DNA from: Flavobacterium sp. SCGC AAA160-P02
GTDB taxonomy: Bacteria > Bacteroidota > Bacteroidia > Flavobacteriales > Flavobacteriaceae
Length of the DNA stretch: 64,000 bases
Reading direction: 5' to 3'
Assembly (NCBI GenBank): GCA_000383355.1
Contig: KB911102.1
Location: 137,282-201,281, forward strand
The position numbers and the translations under genes were made by a program. Of this stretch, positions 9,504-18,791 are shown in pieces; within the stretch, counting starts at the first letter, position 1, and each line of letters starts with the position of its first letter. Below the pieces are notes generated by a model. That model did not search any database. It saw only the letters and a list, made by a program, of their open reading frames with translations, and was not told the DNA's origin.

Positions 9504-10307
9504 ATGGAATACCAAGGAGTTTTAAAAAAAATGCTGACCGAAAATAGCGAGACAATTCAATATTATATGGAGTTAGAGACTAATTTTATAAATGTCAATC
9601 AGTTATTAAACAGTACTTTGAGCATTTGTTTTGTGAAATATCAATGCATGAGTTGTTCTTTAGAAAAAGAAATTTACCGTCAAGGATTTTGTAAATCGTG
9701 TTTTTTTGAAACACCTAGCGCAGGAGATTGGATTATGAGACCCGAATTAAGTACTGCACATTTGGGTAAGGAAGATAGAAATTTAGCTTATGAAAAATCT
9801 GTTCAATTACAACCACATATAGTATATCTGGCAAATTCTAGTAATATAAAAGTTGGGGTTACCAGAAAACAGCAAGTTCCTACAAGATGGATAGATCAAG
9901 GAGCTCATGAAGCCATTGAAATTGTAGAAGTTCCAAATAGATATTTAGCAGGAATAACAGAAGTAGCATTGAAAGAACATGTAGCCGATAAAACAAATTG
10001 GAGAAAGATGTTAAAGAATGATATAGAAGCGGTAGATCTAAAAGAATGGCAGTATAAATTACGATCTTTTATTCCAGAAGAAGCACAACAATATTTTATT
10101 GAAAACAATACAGAGACACAAATAAATTTCCCTGTACATCAATATCCAGAAAAACCTAAAAGTTTAAACATTGTAAAAGAACAAAACTATACAGGTAAAT
10201 TAGTAGGTATTAAAGGACAATATTTAATTTTTGAAGATCAAAGGGTATTTAATGTAAGATCTAATGAGGGTATTGTTGTTCGAATAAATGTACTAAACAC
10301 TAAGTAA
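9504..10307 (+). CDS. DUF2797 domain protein
   Basis: This 267-residue cytosolic protein matches the DUF2797 family. An N-terminal pair of CxxC motifs (C48/C51 and C63/C66, GFCKSCF) looks like a zinc site. It is followed by a conserved GxW...LGKEDRNLAYE...QPHIVYLANS...KVGVTRKQQVPTRWIDQGA block (about residues 75-135). That block resembles a GIY-YIG-like fold, which is my inference. No biochemical role is established as far as I know. The nitrilase gene begins 34 bp downstream on the same strand, so the two may be co-transcribed. Confidence 0.85.
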   Translation: MEYQGVLKKMLTENSETIQYYMELETNFINVNQLLNSTLSICFVKYQCMSCSLEKEIYRQGFCKSCFFETPSAGDWIMRPELSTAHLGKEDRNLAYEKSVQLQPHIVYLANSSNIKVGVTRKQQVPTRWIDQGAHEAIEIVEVPNRYLAGITEVALKEHVADKTNWRKMLKNDIEAVDLKEWQYKLRSFIPEEAQQYFIENNTETQINFPVHQYPEKPKSLNIVKEQNYTGKLVGIKGQYLIFEDQRVFNVRSNEGIVVRINVLNTK

Positions 10308-10341
10308 TCATCAGATATACTTGGTTCAAAATTATAAAAAC

Positions 10342-11298
10342 ATGATAAAATCTAATTTTCTAAAAGTAGCATTGGCACAAATAGCACCTGTCTGGTTACA
10401 GAAAGAACAGACCATTCAAAAAATTGAAAATGCTATCATAAATGCAGCCAAAGAAAAAGCAGAACTCATTGTATTTGGAGAAGCATTACTTCCTGGTTAT
10501 CCGTTCTGGATTGGATTGACTAATGGTGCAGCGTGGAATTCTTCTGTTCAAAAAGAAATTCATGCCCATTATGTGCAAAACTCTATTACAATAGAAAAAG
10601 GAGAATTAGAGACTATTTGCAAGCTTGCAAAAGAACATAATATTGCTATTTATTTGGGCATTATAGAACGTGCTCAAAATAGAGGCGGGCATAGTATTTA
10701 TGCTTCCTTGGTATACATAAACCAAGAAGGAGAGATAAAATCTGTGCATAGAAAATTACAGCCAACTTATGATGAACGATTAACCTGGGCACCAGGAGAC
10801 GGGCACGGATTACGGGTTCATCCATTAAAAAACTTTACCGTTGGGGGACTAAATTGTTGGGAGAATTGGATGCCACTACCCAGAGCTGCATTATACGGTC
10901 AAGGAGAAAATTTACATATTGCCGTTTGGCCAGGCAGTGACCACAACACCAAAGATATTACTCGTTTTATCGCTAGAGAATCTCGTTCGTTTGTAATTTC
11001 TGTTTCTAGTTTAATGAACAAAACAGATGTTCCTAAAGACACCCCTCATTTTAATAAAATTGTAAAAAATGCTCCAGAGATTTTGGTAAATGGCGGTTCA
11101 TGTATTGCTGGTCCAGATGGAGAATGGATTTTAGAACCTGTGATTAATAAAGAAGGATTGTTTTATGAAACCTTAGATTTTTCTAAAGTCTTACAAGAGC
11201 GTCAAAATTTTGATGTAGTTGGGCATTATTCTAGACCAGATGTGACTAAATTAGAAGTAAATAGAGAACGTCAGAGCACTGTTTATTTTAGTGATTAA
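10342..11298 (+). CDS. Nitrilase (carbon-nitrogen hydrolase family)
   Basis: The product hydrolyses a C-N bond, most likely a nitrile to acid plus ammonia. The catalytic triad is Glu47 (FGEALLPGYPFW), Lys138 (HRKLQPTYDERL) and Cys172 (GGLNCWENWMPL). The stretch after Cys172 (PLPRAALYGQGENLHIAVWPG) is characteristic of true nitrilases rather than amidases. I start it at the ATG at 10342, giving 318 residues. The frame is open to a TTG at 10321, but those extra residues precede the family's normal N-terminus (FLKVALAQIAPVWL). The stop shares TTAA with the convergent HAD gene. The physiological substrate is unknown. Confidence 0.9.
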   Translation: MIKSNFLKVALAQIAPVWLQKEQTIQKIENAIINAAKEKAELIVFGEALLPGYPFWIGLTNGAAWNSSVQKEIHAHYVQNSITIEKGELETICKLAKEHNIAIYLGIIERAQNRGGHSIYASLVYINQEGEIKSVHRKLQPTYDERLTWAPGDGHGLRVHPLKNFTVGGLNCWENWMPLPRAALYGQGENLHIAVWPGSDHNTKDITRFIARESRSFVISVSSLMNKTDVPKDTPHFNKIVKNAPEILVNGGSCIAGPDGEWILEPVINKEGLFYETLDFSKVLQERQNFDVVGHYSRPDVTKLEVNRERQSTVYFSD

Positions 11299-12140
11299 CC
11301 AGCTTTAGCTTCAATTACTTGTTGTATTATTTTTTCAACACCCAAATTAGTATTGCTTTCGGTTATAAAACGAGCAGTTTTCTTAACATTTTCATGAGCA
11401 TTTTTCATGGCATAGCTATAGTAAGCGGCTTCTAACATTTCTAGATCATTTAGATAATCTCCAAAAACCATGGTTTGCTCAGAAGTGATGTTCATCTCTT
11501 TTTGTAGAAATTGGATGGCGGTTCCTTTATTAGAAGTTGGGTTGGAAATATCTAACCAGTTTTTACCTGATATTTTCAATAAAAAAGTCTCTTCAAATTT
11601 TTTAACTGAAGGATAAATAAATTGTTCTGAAGATACAGTATGATACAAAGCTATTTTAATAATAGGGGTTTTATGAGGTATTGTTGTTAAGTCTTTTACT
11701 ATTTCATGAGCACTATAATATTCTTGAAACATGCTGATGAAATTTTGATCTTCAGATTCAATAAAGGCGGTATCCTCTCCACATAAAATAATAGAAGTAT
11801 TATTGATATTTCTTAAAGCAGGAATTAATTCAACTACTTTTTGTGGGTCAAACGTTTGTAAAAGAAGTGTTTTGTTTTCTCTTTTTATTACCCCACCATT
11901 TTCACCAACAATAGTAATTAGATTCTTTATTGGATGAAGTTTCTGTGCAATACTGTTATACTGTCTTCCGCTAGCAGCTACAAAGTGAATTCCTAGCTCT
12001 TGCAGTTTGTTAAACTGTTCAAAAAATAAATGACTAACCTGTTCTTTAGAATTGAGTAAGGTTCCGTCCATATCTGAAACAATCATTTTTATATTTGATA
12101 AATCCATTGAAATATTTTGCTTTAAAAGTAAGAGATTCAT
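11295..12140 (-). CDS. Cof-type HAD-superfamily hydrolase
   Basis: The 281-residue product is a cytosolic sugar- or flavin-phosphate phosphatase of the Cof/YidA group. Motif I is DMDGTLL (catalytic Asp near residue 22). A C2-type cap follows, and motif IV GDYLNDLEML lies near residue 237. Two starts are possible: ATG at 12140, or ATG at 12107 directly before the conserved MDLSNIK; neither has a Shine-Dalgarno. It is the last gene of a minus-strand run that begins with the FAD oxidoreductase or with the first GT2 gene, 23 bp after the GT-C membrane protein. Substrate not predictable. Confidence 0.87.
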   Translation of the reverse strand: MNLLLLKQNISMDLSNIKMIVSDMDGTLLNSKEQVSHLFFEQFNKLQELGIHFVAASGRQYNSIAQKLHPIKNLITIVGENGGVIKRENKTLLLQTFDPQKVVELIPALRNINNTSIILCGEDTAFIESEDQNFISMFQEYYSAHEIVKDLTTIPHKTPIIKIALYHTVSSEQFIYPSVKKFEETFLLKISGKNWLDISNPTSNKGTAIQFLQKEMNITSEQTMVFGDYLNDLEMLEAAYYSYAMKNAHENVKKTARFITESNTNLGVEKIIQQVIEAKAG

Positions 12141-12163
12141 TTTAAAAAAGAATCAGGGATATG

Positions 12164-13516
12164 TTATTTAATTGATAAAGAATTTCTTTTTAGCTGTATA
12201 ATTTCCCAAAATAGAACACCGTAAACAAGGAGGTATTCTAAGAGTATAAACCATGCGTTTTCTTGCCAAGGATTGTTGGCATACGCCTGATAACTTAAAA
12301 TTATCACAACACTCCATACAATTGGGTATCTATACTTGGTAAATACAGATAATAAAACCAAACTTGCTATGTACCATGGGTGAACAGTGGTTGCCATAAA
12401 ATAATAAAAAGAGAGCCCAAATAATAAAGCAGTTAACAATTGTTGAGGGCTGTTGTTTTTTCTAAAAAATGTAATAATAGCTAGAAAAATAATGGTGAAA
12501 ACAGGCAAAATTTTTCCAATAATGGCAATTTCATTATAGCCTCTAAATAGGGTTCCGATTTCTCGTGCAATATAATAGATACTAGCATTAAATTCGAAAT
12601 TTTGAAACCATAATCCTACAGAATCTAGATAATTGCTTAGCAAATTTGAAGATAGAAAAGGAAGAAATAGCAGCACATTTAATCCGATGATGATGGCGCT
12701 AAAAGACAAGAATTTTAAAACTCCTGTTGTTTTTTTGTCTTTAGTAAACCACTGATAAAACAAGGGTAAAAATAATAATGGAATTAATTTTACAGAAACA
12801 GAAAGTCCAAAAATAAGGGCGGCCCAAATCCATTTTCTTTGAAGTAGTAAATACAAACTCCAAACTAAGAAGAATAACATTACAGACTCAAAATGTAAAT
12901 TACCAGTTAATTCAATAATAATAAAGGGGTTTAAAGCGTATAAAAAGATATGATGAATAGGAATATTTAATTTTTCTAGAATTTTTTTTCCAAAATAAAT
13001 AATTCCAATATCAGCTAAAATAATTTGCAATCGTAATACAACTATAGACCATAGAATACTTGTCTTTGCAAAGATTGCTGCCAATAAAAAACTTAACTGA
13101 TTTATAGGTGGATAATTGGTGTAATGACTGCCGTTTAAAGTACCCATTCCATCATATAAATCAATTGCTTCAATGATTGGAAAATTGCCTTTTTTAATAA
13201 AGGTTTCAGGCAAAGAAATATAAGGATTTAACCCTTCAAGAATTAATCTACCATCCCAAATAAATCTATAAAAATCTTGTGATAAATTAGGGATAGCAAA
13301 TAAAAACACCAATCTAAATAAAATGGAAATAGCGACGAGAAGTGTGAAATTATTTTTTTCTTTTGTGATTAAATACCAAAATGGAATAAATAAAATTAAG
13401 TACTGAACTATTAATTGAGTAAAATTTGTTCTGTCTAAGAAATAGGCCGTTAAGAAATAAAACAAAATACCAACACTAATAAGGAGTATTGTTCTATTTT
13501 TTTGTGATGAAAACAT
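12164..13516 (-). CDS. Multi-pass GT-C glycosyltransferase (GT87/mannosyltransferase-like)
   Basis: This 450-residue integral membrane protein has about 12 hydrophobic segments. It carries GT-C-like features: an early acidic loop (FIWDGRLILEGLNPYISLP), NYPPINQLSF, and GNLHFESVMLFFLVW followed by FGLSVSVKLIPLLFLPLF. These match the DUF2029/GT87 and bacterial mannosyltransferase group, which use polyprenyl-phosphate sugars on the outer face of the inner membrane. It lies 3 bp after a processive GT2 and one gene after a polyprenyl-phosphate-type GT2. That order suggests the GT2 makes the lipid-linked sugar donor and this protein uses it. Sugar and acceptor are unknown. Confidence 0.75.
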   Translation of the reverse strand: MFSSQKNRTILLISVGILFYFLTAYFLDRTNFTQLIVQYLILFIPFWYLITKEKNNFTLLVAISILFRLVFLFAIPNLSQDFYRFIWDGRLILEGLNPYISLPETFIKKGNFPIIEAIDLYDGMGTLNGSHYTNYPPINQLSFLLAAIFAKTSILWSIVVLRLQIILADIGIIYFGKKILEKLNIPIHHIFLYALNPFIIIELTGNLHFESVMLFFLVWSLYLLLQRKWIWAALIFGLSVSVKLIPLLFLPLFYQWFTKDKKTTGVLKFLSFSAIIIGLNVLLFLPFLSSNLLSNYLDSVGLWFQNFEFNASIYYIAREIGTLFRGYNEIAIIGKILPVFTIIFLAIITFFRKNNSPQQLLTALLFGLSFYYFMATTVHPWYIASLVLLSVFTKYRYPIVWSVVIILSYQAYANNPWQENAWFILLEYLLVYGVLFWEIIQLKRNSLSIK

Positions 13517-13519
13517 GTC

Positions 13520-15010
13520 TTAAGATTTTGTAAAAATTGAGGTATAAAACACGTAGCCAAAGCCAAAAAACAGCATCAAGTGAAAAGGGAACAATCCAAA
13601 ATCTCCACCGGTATCTCCAACCTTAAAAGCACTATACATACCAAAAGCAAAATAAAGAGTCAAGACCCCTTCAGCAAGTATATTAATAGAGGGTTTTTTA
13701 GTAATATATTTATTTTTTCTCCAAGAATCTTGTAGCGTTTTAATATTAAATTTTGGTGTTCTTATAAAATCACTTTTTTTACCAAAATGACCTTCTAAAA
13801 CAGCAATGCTATTGTGTAAGGAAAATCCCATGGCAATAGAAAAGAAGGTAAAAAAAGTACCTGTGTATTTAAAAAAACTTTTGAGTCCGCCTCCATAACT
13901 TTTTTTAAACATGTACCAGTAGCAAATAAAAAATATAACAGAGCTTATTACAAAGAAACTCATCATATAGAAATACGATTTTAAATGGGCGTATTCATTT
14001 TTAATATATAGCATTGGAATGCTTAAAACAGCCACTAAAAAAATCATTAAAAACATAGAGCTATTTAGTAAATGCAATACACTATGGATCTTTGTTTTTA
14101 TGGAGATATGTTTGTTTACTAAAACACGCTTTGTCATTTTTTGGAAGTTTTCGGCTCCACCTTTATTCCAGCGAAATTGTTGAGACCTCGCAGCACTAAT
14201 AATAACTGGTAATTCTGCTGGAGTTTTTACATGTTCTAAATACTTAAACTTCCATTTTTTTAACTGTGCTCTGTAACTTAAATCTAAATCTTCCGTTAAG
14301 GTATCTCCTTCCCAATTTCCAGCATCTAAAATGCATTCTTTACGCCATACACCAGCAGTGCCATTAAAATTGATAAAATGTCCTTTGGCACTTCTTCCAA
14401 CTTGCTCCAGGGTAAAATGAGCATCCAAAGCAAAAGCTTGTATTTTAGTTAGTGTAGAATAATTTCTATTGATATGACCCCAGCGAGTTTGAACAACCCC
14501 AATGGCTGCATTTTTGAAATACGGGATAGTTTGTAATAACCAATCTTTTTGAGGTAAAAAATCGGCGTCAAAAATGGCAATAAATTCTCCTCTTGCAATT
14601 TCTAAGCCTTCTTTTAAAGCACCAGCTTTAAAACCTTGTCTGTTGCTTCTTCGGATATGTTGTATGTTAATTCCTCTTTTTTGAAGTCTTTTGATGTGCT
14701 TTTCAGTAGTTACAATAGACTCATCTGTAGAGTCATCCAATACTTGTATTTCTAACTTATCTCCTGGATATTCTAATGTTACAATATTGTCTAACAAACG
14801 CTCCATTACGTAAATTTCATTATACACAGGAAGTTGGATAGTAACTCTGGGAATTTCTTTTGAATTTGTGAAATCAAATTTTGGTGAAGTATCTTCTTTC
14901 TTTTGAGCACTTCTATAGTTAAACAATAGATTTAGTTGTGCCAACGCATACATGAAAATAAGAATGAGCGCTAACGAATAAACAACAATGATGGTGTATG
15001 CTACAATCAT
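13520..15010 (-). CDS. Membrane GT2 glycosyltransferase, cellulose synthase-like
   Basis: This 496-residue inner-membrane processive-type glycosyltransferase has one N-terminal transmembrane helix. A GT-A domain follows with the conserved acidic motifs LDDST (near 90), FDADFLP (near 148) and TEDLDLSYR (near 242), plus QQFRW near 275, the acceptor-binding Q(Q/R)xRW motif. A C-terminal block has about five helices. It resembles bacterial glucomannan or ceramide glucosyltransferase-like proteins. There is no PilZ domain. It overlaps the upstream GT2 gene by 1 nt (TAATG) and precedes the GT-C gene by 3 bp, so translational coupling is likely. Confidence 0.87.
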   Translation of the reverse strand: MIVAYTIIVVYSLALILIFMYALAQLNLLFNYRSAQKKEDTSPKFDFTNSKEIPRVTIQLPVYNEIYVMERLLDNIVTLEYPGDKLEIQVLDDSTDESIVTTEKHIKRLQKRGINIQHIRRSNRQGFKAGALKEGLEIARGEFIAIFDADFLPQKDWLLQTIPYFKNAAIGVVQTRWGHINRNYSTLTKIQAFALDAHFTLEQVGRSAKGHFINFNGTAGVWRKECILDAGNWEGDTLTEDLDLSYRAQLKKWKFKYLEHVKTPAELPVIISAARSQQFRWNKGGAENFQKMTKRVLVNKHISIKTKIHSVLHLLNSSMFLMIFLVAVLSIPMLYIKNEYAHLKSYFYMMSFFVISSVIFFICYWYMFKKSYGGGLKSFFKYTGTFFTFFSIAMGFSLHNSIAVLEGHFGKKSDFIRTPKFNIKTLQDSWRKNKYITKKPSINILAEGVLTLYFAFGMYSAFKVGDTGGDFGLFPFHLMLFFGFGYVFYTSIFTKS

Positions 15011-15717
15011 TATTTAAAACTGTATTTTAAGATCCAACCTAAAATTTTTACACCTGCTAATATAGAGCCTTTTAAAGTTCCTGATACTTTAGAAATACCA
15101 ATTCTATTTCTATATTTCATAGGAACTTCTTTATATGAAAAATGCTGTTTGATTGCCTTTAATTGCATTTCAACGGTCCATCCATAGGTCTTATCTTCCA
15201 TCTTTAGTTGAAGTAATTTTTGGTATTTAATAGCTCTAAATGGCCCTAAATCTGTAAATTTTGCGCCAAAGAAAATATTCATTAAAAAAGTTGCCAACCA
15301 ATTTCCAAATACTTGTTGTGGTGTCATAGAACCAGCCTCTCTTAACTCTTTTACTCGTGATCCAATTACAAGATCTATATTGCCATTAATAATTGGTGCA
15401 ACAAGCTCTGTTAATTGTTCTGGATAATCAGAATAATCACCATCTAAAAAAACAACAATAGTAGTTTTTTTTTCTTGATCGCTGAGCGAAGTCGAAGCGA
15501 TATAATCCATGCCTTTTAAACAGGCATATCCATAACCTCTTTTAGATTCTTTTAAAACTGTAGCACCAGCATTGGCAGCATTTTCTTCAGTTTTGTCTGT
15601 TGAATTATTACTAATAACAATAATTTCATCCACAATAGTTGGGATGTCATTTATTACTTTGGCTATAGAGTCTTCCTCATTATATGCAGGTATAATTACC
15701 TTAATTTTTTGTGTCAT
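15010..15717 (-). CDS. GT2 glycosyltransferase, polyprenyl-phosphate sugar synthase-like
   Basis: The 235-residue soluble GT-A enzyme resembles DPM1/GtrB-type synthases. It has VIIPAYNEEDSI at the N-terminus, VVFLDGDYSDYP as the DxD-type motif, VIGSRV, and DLGPFRAIK near residue 165. It lacks the C-terminal membrane helices of GtrB. A short interspersed-repeat-like stretch (15482-15497) falls just before the DGD motif and adds TSLSDQEKK. In similar proteins, as I recall them, this loop is shorter. It is first in a tightly packed glycosyltransferase run and lies 86 bp after the polyferredoxin gene. Confidence 0.85.
   Translation of the reverse strand: MTQKIKVIIPAYNEEDSIAKVINDIPTIVDEIIVISNNSTDKTEENAANAGATVLKESKRGYGYACLKGMDYIASTSLSDQEKKTTIVVFLDGDYSDYPEQLTELVAPIINGNIDLVIGSRVKELREAGSMTPQQVFGNWLATFLMNIFFGAKFTDLGPFRAIKYQKLLQLKMEDKTYGWTVEMQLKAIKQHFSYKEVPMKYRNRIGISKVSGTLKGSILAGVKILGWILKYSFK
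15482..15497. repeat. Short interspersed repeat-like motif inside a CDS
   Basis: CTGAGCGAAGTCGAAG matches the core of a short GC-richer motif (CACTGAGCGNAGTCGAAGTG and its complement) that I recall as dispersed in many Flavobacteriia genomes. It stands out from the AT-rich surroundings and sits inside the GT2 gene, encoding part of ASTSLSD. I see no second copy in this window. Confidence 0.5.
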
Positions 15718-15803
15718 CTATTCTAAATCCTCCAGGTTTTTTGTTGTTTGAAATCTGTACAAAGAAAATAAAAACCGACATAAAAAGGGTTTTTTAAAAG
15801 ACA

Positions 15804-17426
15804 TTACTTATTGTTTATTAGCTCCATTAAATCTACATCGTTTCCTAATAAAATATCTGTAGGATTAATTCTTCCATTCTCTGGGCCATTTTCTAATTTA
15901 AGAACACCTCTGGGGCAAACAGCAGAGCAAATACCGCAGCCTACACAGCTAGAGCGAACAATATTTTCTCCTTTTTGGGCATAGGCTCTTACATCTATAC
16001 CTTGTTCGCAATAGGTAGAACAATTACCACAAGAAATACACTGACCACCATTGGTTGTAATTCTAAACCTAGATTTAAAACGTTGCACAAACCCTAAATA
16101 AGCTGCCAATGGGCACCCAAAACGACACCAAACTCTATTCCCAAAAATTGGATAAAATCCGGTACCAATTACTCCAGCAAACCAAGCACCTATTAAAAAG
16201 CTATAGGTATCTTTAATCCATTGAGAATTGATCCCTAAAAAGGAATCGGTACCAGTAAAATATGTGTATAAGGTTACTAGAGTCATTACTAAAGAAAATA
16301 ACAATACAAAATGAATTAACCATCGTTCTAACTTCCAAGAGTTTAAGCTTTTGTCTGAATGCTGTCTGTAAGGATCTCCTAAAGTTTCTGCCAATCCTCC
16401 ACAACCACAAACCCAAGAACAATACCATCTTTTTCCAAAGAAATAGACCATTACTGGAACAATAATTAGCGTTAAAACAATTCCCCAAACAAGAATAAAG
16501 ATTCCAATTCCTCCACTATTTCTTAAGCTGTCTAAATTCCAATCAAAAAAGAAATCATAATCTAAAGGAAAAGCATTTTTAAAATCATAACCAGGCATGT
16601 TAAGGCTAGTCATAATTTCAGGGATTAAAAAAGCAAAAACAATTTGAAAGAATAGTACAGAAGTTGTTCTAATGAGTTGGTATTTATTGTGCCTGTATTT
16701 GATATACATGCGCGAAGCCATTACTAGCATAATGATACAATATAGAAACCCGTATACAAACCACTGAGAAGCGAGACCTCCATTAAGTGTTTTGCTAATT
16801 GGGTCTAAAATATACGTCCAATTTACCACATAATCTGGCATGAAATACAGTACCAAATAAAATGAAACTAAATACACCAACACCAACCAAGCAATAAAAC
16901 CCCGATTGGTACTTGCCTCTAAATAGATGCCATTATTTTTAATACCAGCTTTTCCAAGTAAGACAAAATTAGGCAGTATAAAAAGTAAAGCTCCTATAAT
17001 TCCCAAGCCAAAAGTAAGCAGCCAGAGAATGCCTGCATGTTCTTTAGCAGGTCCTTTACCAGCTATTTTAGCAAGCTCAAAACTTAATGTATGTGGTTTT
17101 CCGTAAATTTTATATTGATATTGTTCTCCCTTTTTATCCCAGTTTTTATCTGCATCAAAGCTTGCAATTAATGCATCATAATGATCATTAGAAGTTTTAT
17201 AAGCCTTACGAACACGGTTAGAGAATTCAAAAATAGTTAGTTCTTCAGTTGTAACTACAGCCTTGGTGAGTTCGTCTAAAATTAACTCATTCTTATAGCC
17301 TTTTTCAGTTACAAAAGAGGCTAGTTCAGACGATGTTAGATTAAAAGTTCCTGTAAATAATGTTCCTGTAAAGATAGATAACCCAATTAAAAATATGACG
17401 AAGCCTGCTTGTTTTAGTATTTTCAT
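15804..17426 (-). CDS. Membrane polyferredoxin, NapH/NosR/CcoG-like
   Basis: The 540-residue protein starts with a membrane anchor and an extracytoplasmic region (about 30-120). About six to seven hydrophobic segments follow. Cys-rich membrane-edge motifs are WYCSWVCGCGG and WCRFGCPLAAYLG. Two [4Fe-4S] ferredoxin motifs lie at the C-terminus: C463/C466/C469/C473 and C494/C497/C500/C504. The arrangement fits NapH/NosR-type electron transfer between the quinone pool or cytosol and a periplasmic acceptor. An FMN-binding domain is not evident. The FAD oxidoreductase gene ends 6 bp upstream, so the two are probably redox partners. The electron acceptor is not encoded next to them. Confidence 0.82.
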   Translation of the reverse strand: MKILKQAGFVIFLIGLSIFTGTLFTGTFNLTSSELASFVTEKGYKNELILDELTKAVVTTEELTIFEFSNRVRKAYKTSNDHYDALIASFDADKNWDKKGEQYQYKIYGKPHTLSFELAKIAGKGPAKEHAGILWLLTFGLGIIGALLFILPNFVLLGKAGIKNNGIYLEASTNRGFIAWLVLVYLVSFYLVLYFMPDYVVNWTYILDPISKTLNGGLASQWFVYGFLYCIIMLVMASRMYIKYRHNKYQLIRTTSVLFFQIVFAFLIPEIMTSLNMPGYDFKNAFPLDYDFFFDWNLDSLRNSGGIGIFILVWGIVLTLIIVPVMVYFFGKRWYCSWVCGCGGLAETLGDPYRQHSDKSLNSWKLERWLIHFVLLFSLVMTLVTLYTYFTGTDSFLGINSQWIKDTYSFLIGAWFAGVIGTGFYPIFGNRVWCRFGCPLAAYLGFVQRFKSRFRITTNGGQCISCGNCSTYCEQGIDVRAYAQKGENIVRSSCVGCGICSAVCPRGVLKLENGPENGRINPTDILLGNDVDLMELINNK

Positions 17427-17432
17427 ATCTTT

Positions 17433-18791
17433 TTAAGCTTTGGTAAAAATTCGTTTCCAGCTTTTCTTTCTAGATGTAATAGAAGTACCATTTTCTTGGT
17501 TAAACTTTGTGGTAATTTCTTTTTCATAAAGTGAATAAAACTCTGGATCAAAATTGGCATCAGCTAAAAACTCTATGACATAATTTACGTCTCTTTTCTC
17601 AGTTAACCATTTGTCAAAAATTTCATGTCTCATTCTAATTCCAAAGGTATTAATTCCTAAAAATAGCGATGAATCTTTATCATATGCAATGGTAATACAT
17701 TTTGTATCATCTGGATGGCTCCAATGAAAATGTTTTTCATAAGCTGGTCTGCCTTTTTCTCCAAATACCCACCCATAGGTTTGGTATTCAATATCAAAAA
17801 ATTTGGCAGAGTTAAACCAATTTCCTGGCTTGTATTCAATTCTATTTCCACAAATTGTTTGCGCCAGTGTTTCACCCATCATTCTTCCTGTATACCAAAC
17901 TGCTTCAATTGGTCTTCTATTTCCAATGGGCTCTCGTTGTTCTGCACAATCTCCTATTGCATAAACATCTTTAATAGTTGTCTCTAAAAATCTATTTACT
18001 AATATTCCTTTGTTAGTTTCTATGTTAGAATTTTTTAAGAAAGCTATATTAGGAGCTACCCCTGTAGTTAAGCCAACTACATTACAGGTAATTTCCTCTC
18101 CTGTTTCTTCAATAATAACTGATTTTACACAACCATTTTCATCAGATTTTATTTCTTTTAGATTGGTGTTTAATCGTAAGTCTATATGATTGTTTATAAT
18201 ATGTCTGTTAATCATTTCACTTTCTGCAGTTGGTAAAACTCCGTTCCAAAAACTAGATTCTCTTACTAGAAAAGTGACAGCAATATTTCTAGAATGCAGC
18301 ATTTCTGCTAATTCTATTCCAATTAATCCACCACCTACAATAACGGCTCTTTTGCAAACCTTATTATTTGGAGCGTGTTTTTCTAGGTTTTCTAAATCTT
18401 GTTTGTGATACATTCCCATAACACCTTCTAAGTCTTGTCCTGGCCAACCAAATTTTGCTGGTTTAGAACCTGTAGCTAATACCAACTTATCATAGGAAAG
18501 AAGTTCATTGTTAGAGAATATAAGCTGTTTATTACTTGTGTCAATCTCTTTTACATAGCCTTTCTTTAAATTAATGCTATTTTTCTTCCAAAACCAAGAT
18601 TCATATGGTTGTGTGTGCTCAAATTTCATGTGCCCCATGTAAACATACATCAGTGCAGTACGTGAAAAAAAGTATTCTGTTTCTGCAGATACTATCGTAA
18701 TTTCATTCTCTGAATTCTTGCGAATATGTCTAGCAAGCGTAACTCCAGAAATTCCATTTCCAATAATAACAATGTGATCCATATGTTTCAT
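17433..18791 (-). CDS. NAD(P)/FAD-dependent oxidoreductase, pyridine nucleotide-disulfide family
   Basis: The 452-residue product has an FAD-binding GNGISGVTLARHIR motif at the N-terminus, LVLATGSKP near 105, a second Rossmann NAD(P) motif VGGGLIGIELAE near 152, and YAIGDCAE near 290. This is the layout of nitrite/rubredoxin/ferredoxin reductase-like enzymes. No redox-active CxxC is visible, so it is more likely a ferredoxin/NAD(P)H reductase or dehydrogenase than a thioredoxin reductase. It lies 6 bp before the polyferredoxin gene and probably feeds or receives its electrons. An alternative start lies three codons in (MDHIVIIG). Confidence 0.85.
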   Translation of the reverse strand: MKHMDHIVIIGNGISGVTLARHIRKNSENEITIVSAETEYFFSRTALMYVYMGHMKFEHTQPYESWFWKKNSINLKKGYVKEIDTSNKQLIFSNNELLSYDKLVLATGSKPAKFGWPGQDLEGVMGMYHKQDLENLEKHAPNNKVCKRAVIVGGGLIGIELAEMLHSRNIAVTFLVRESSFWNGVLPTAESEMINRHIINNHIDLRLNTNLKEIKSDENGCVKSVIIEETGEEITCNVVGLTTGVAPNIAFLKNSNIETNKGILVNRFLETTIKDVYAIGDCAEQREPIGNRRPIEAVWYTGRMMGETLAQTICGNRIEYKPGNWFNSAKFFDIEYQTYGWVFGEKGRPAYEKHFHWSHPDDTKCITIAYDKDSSLFLGINTFGIRMRHEIFDKWLTEKRDVNYVIEFLADANFDPEFYSLYEKEITTKFNQENGTSITSRKKSWKRIFTKA

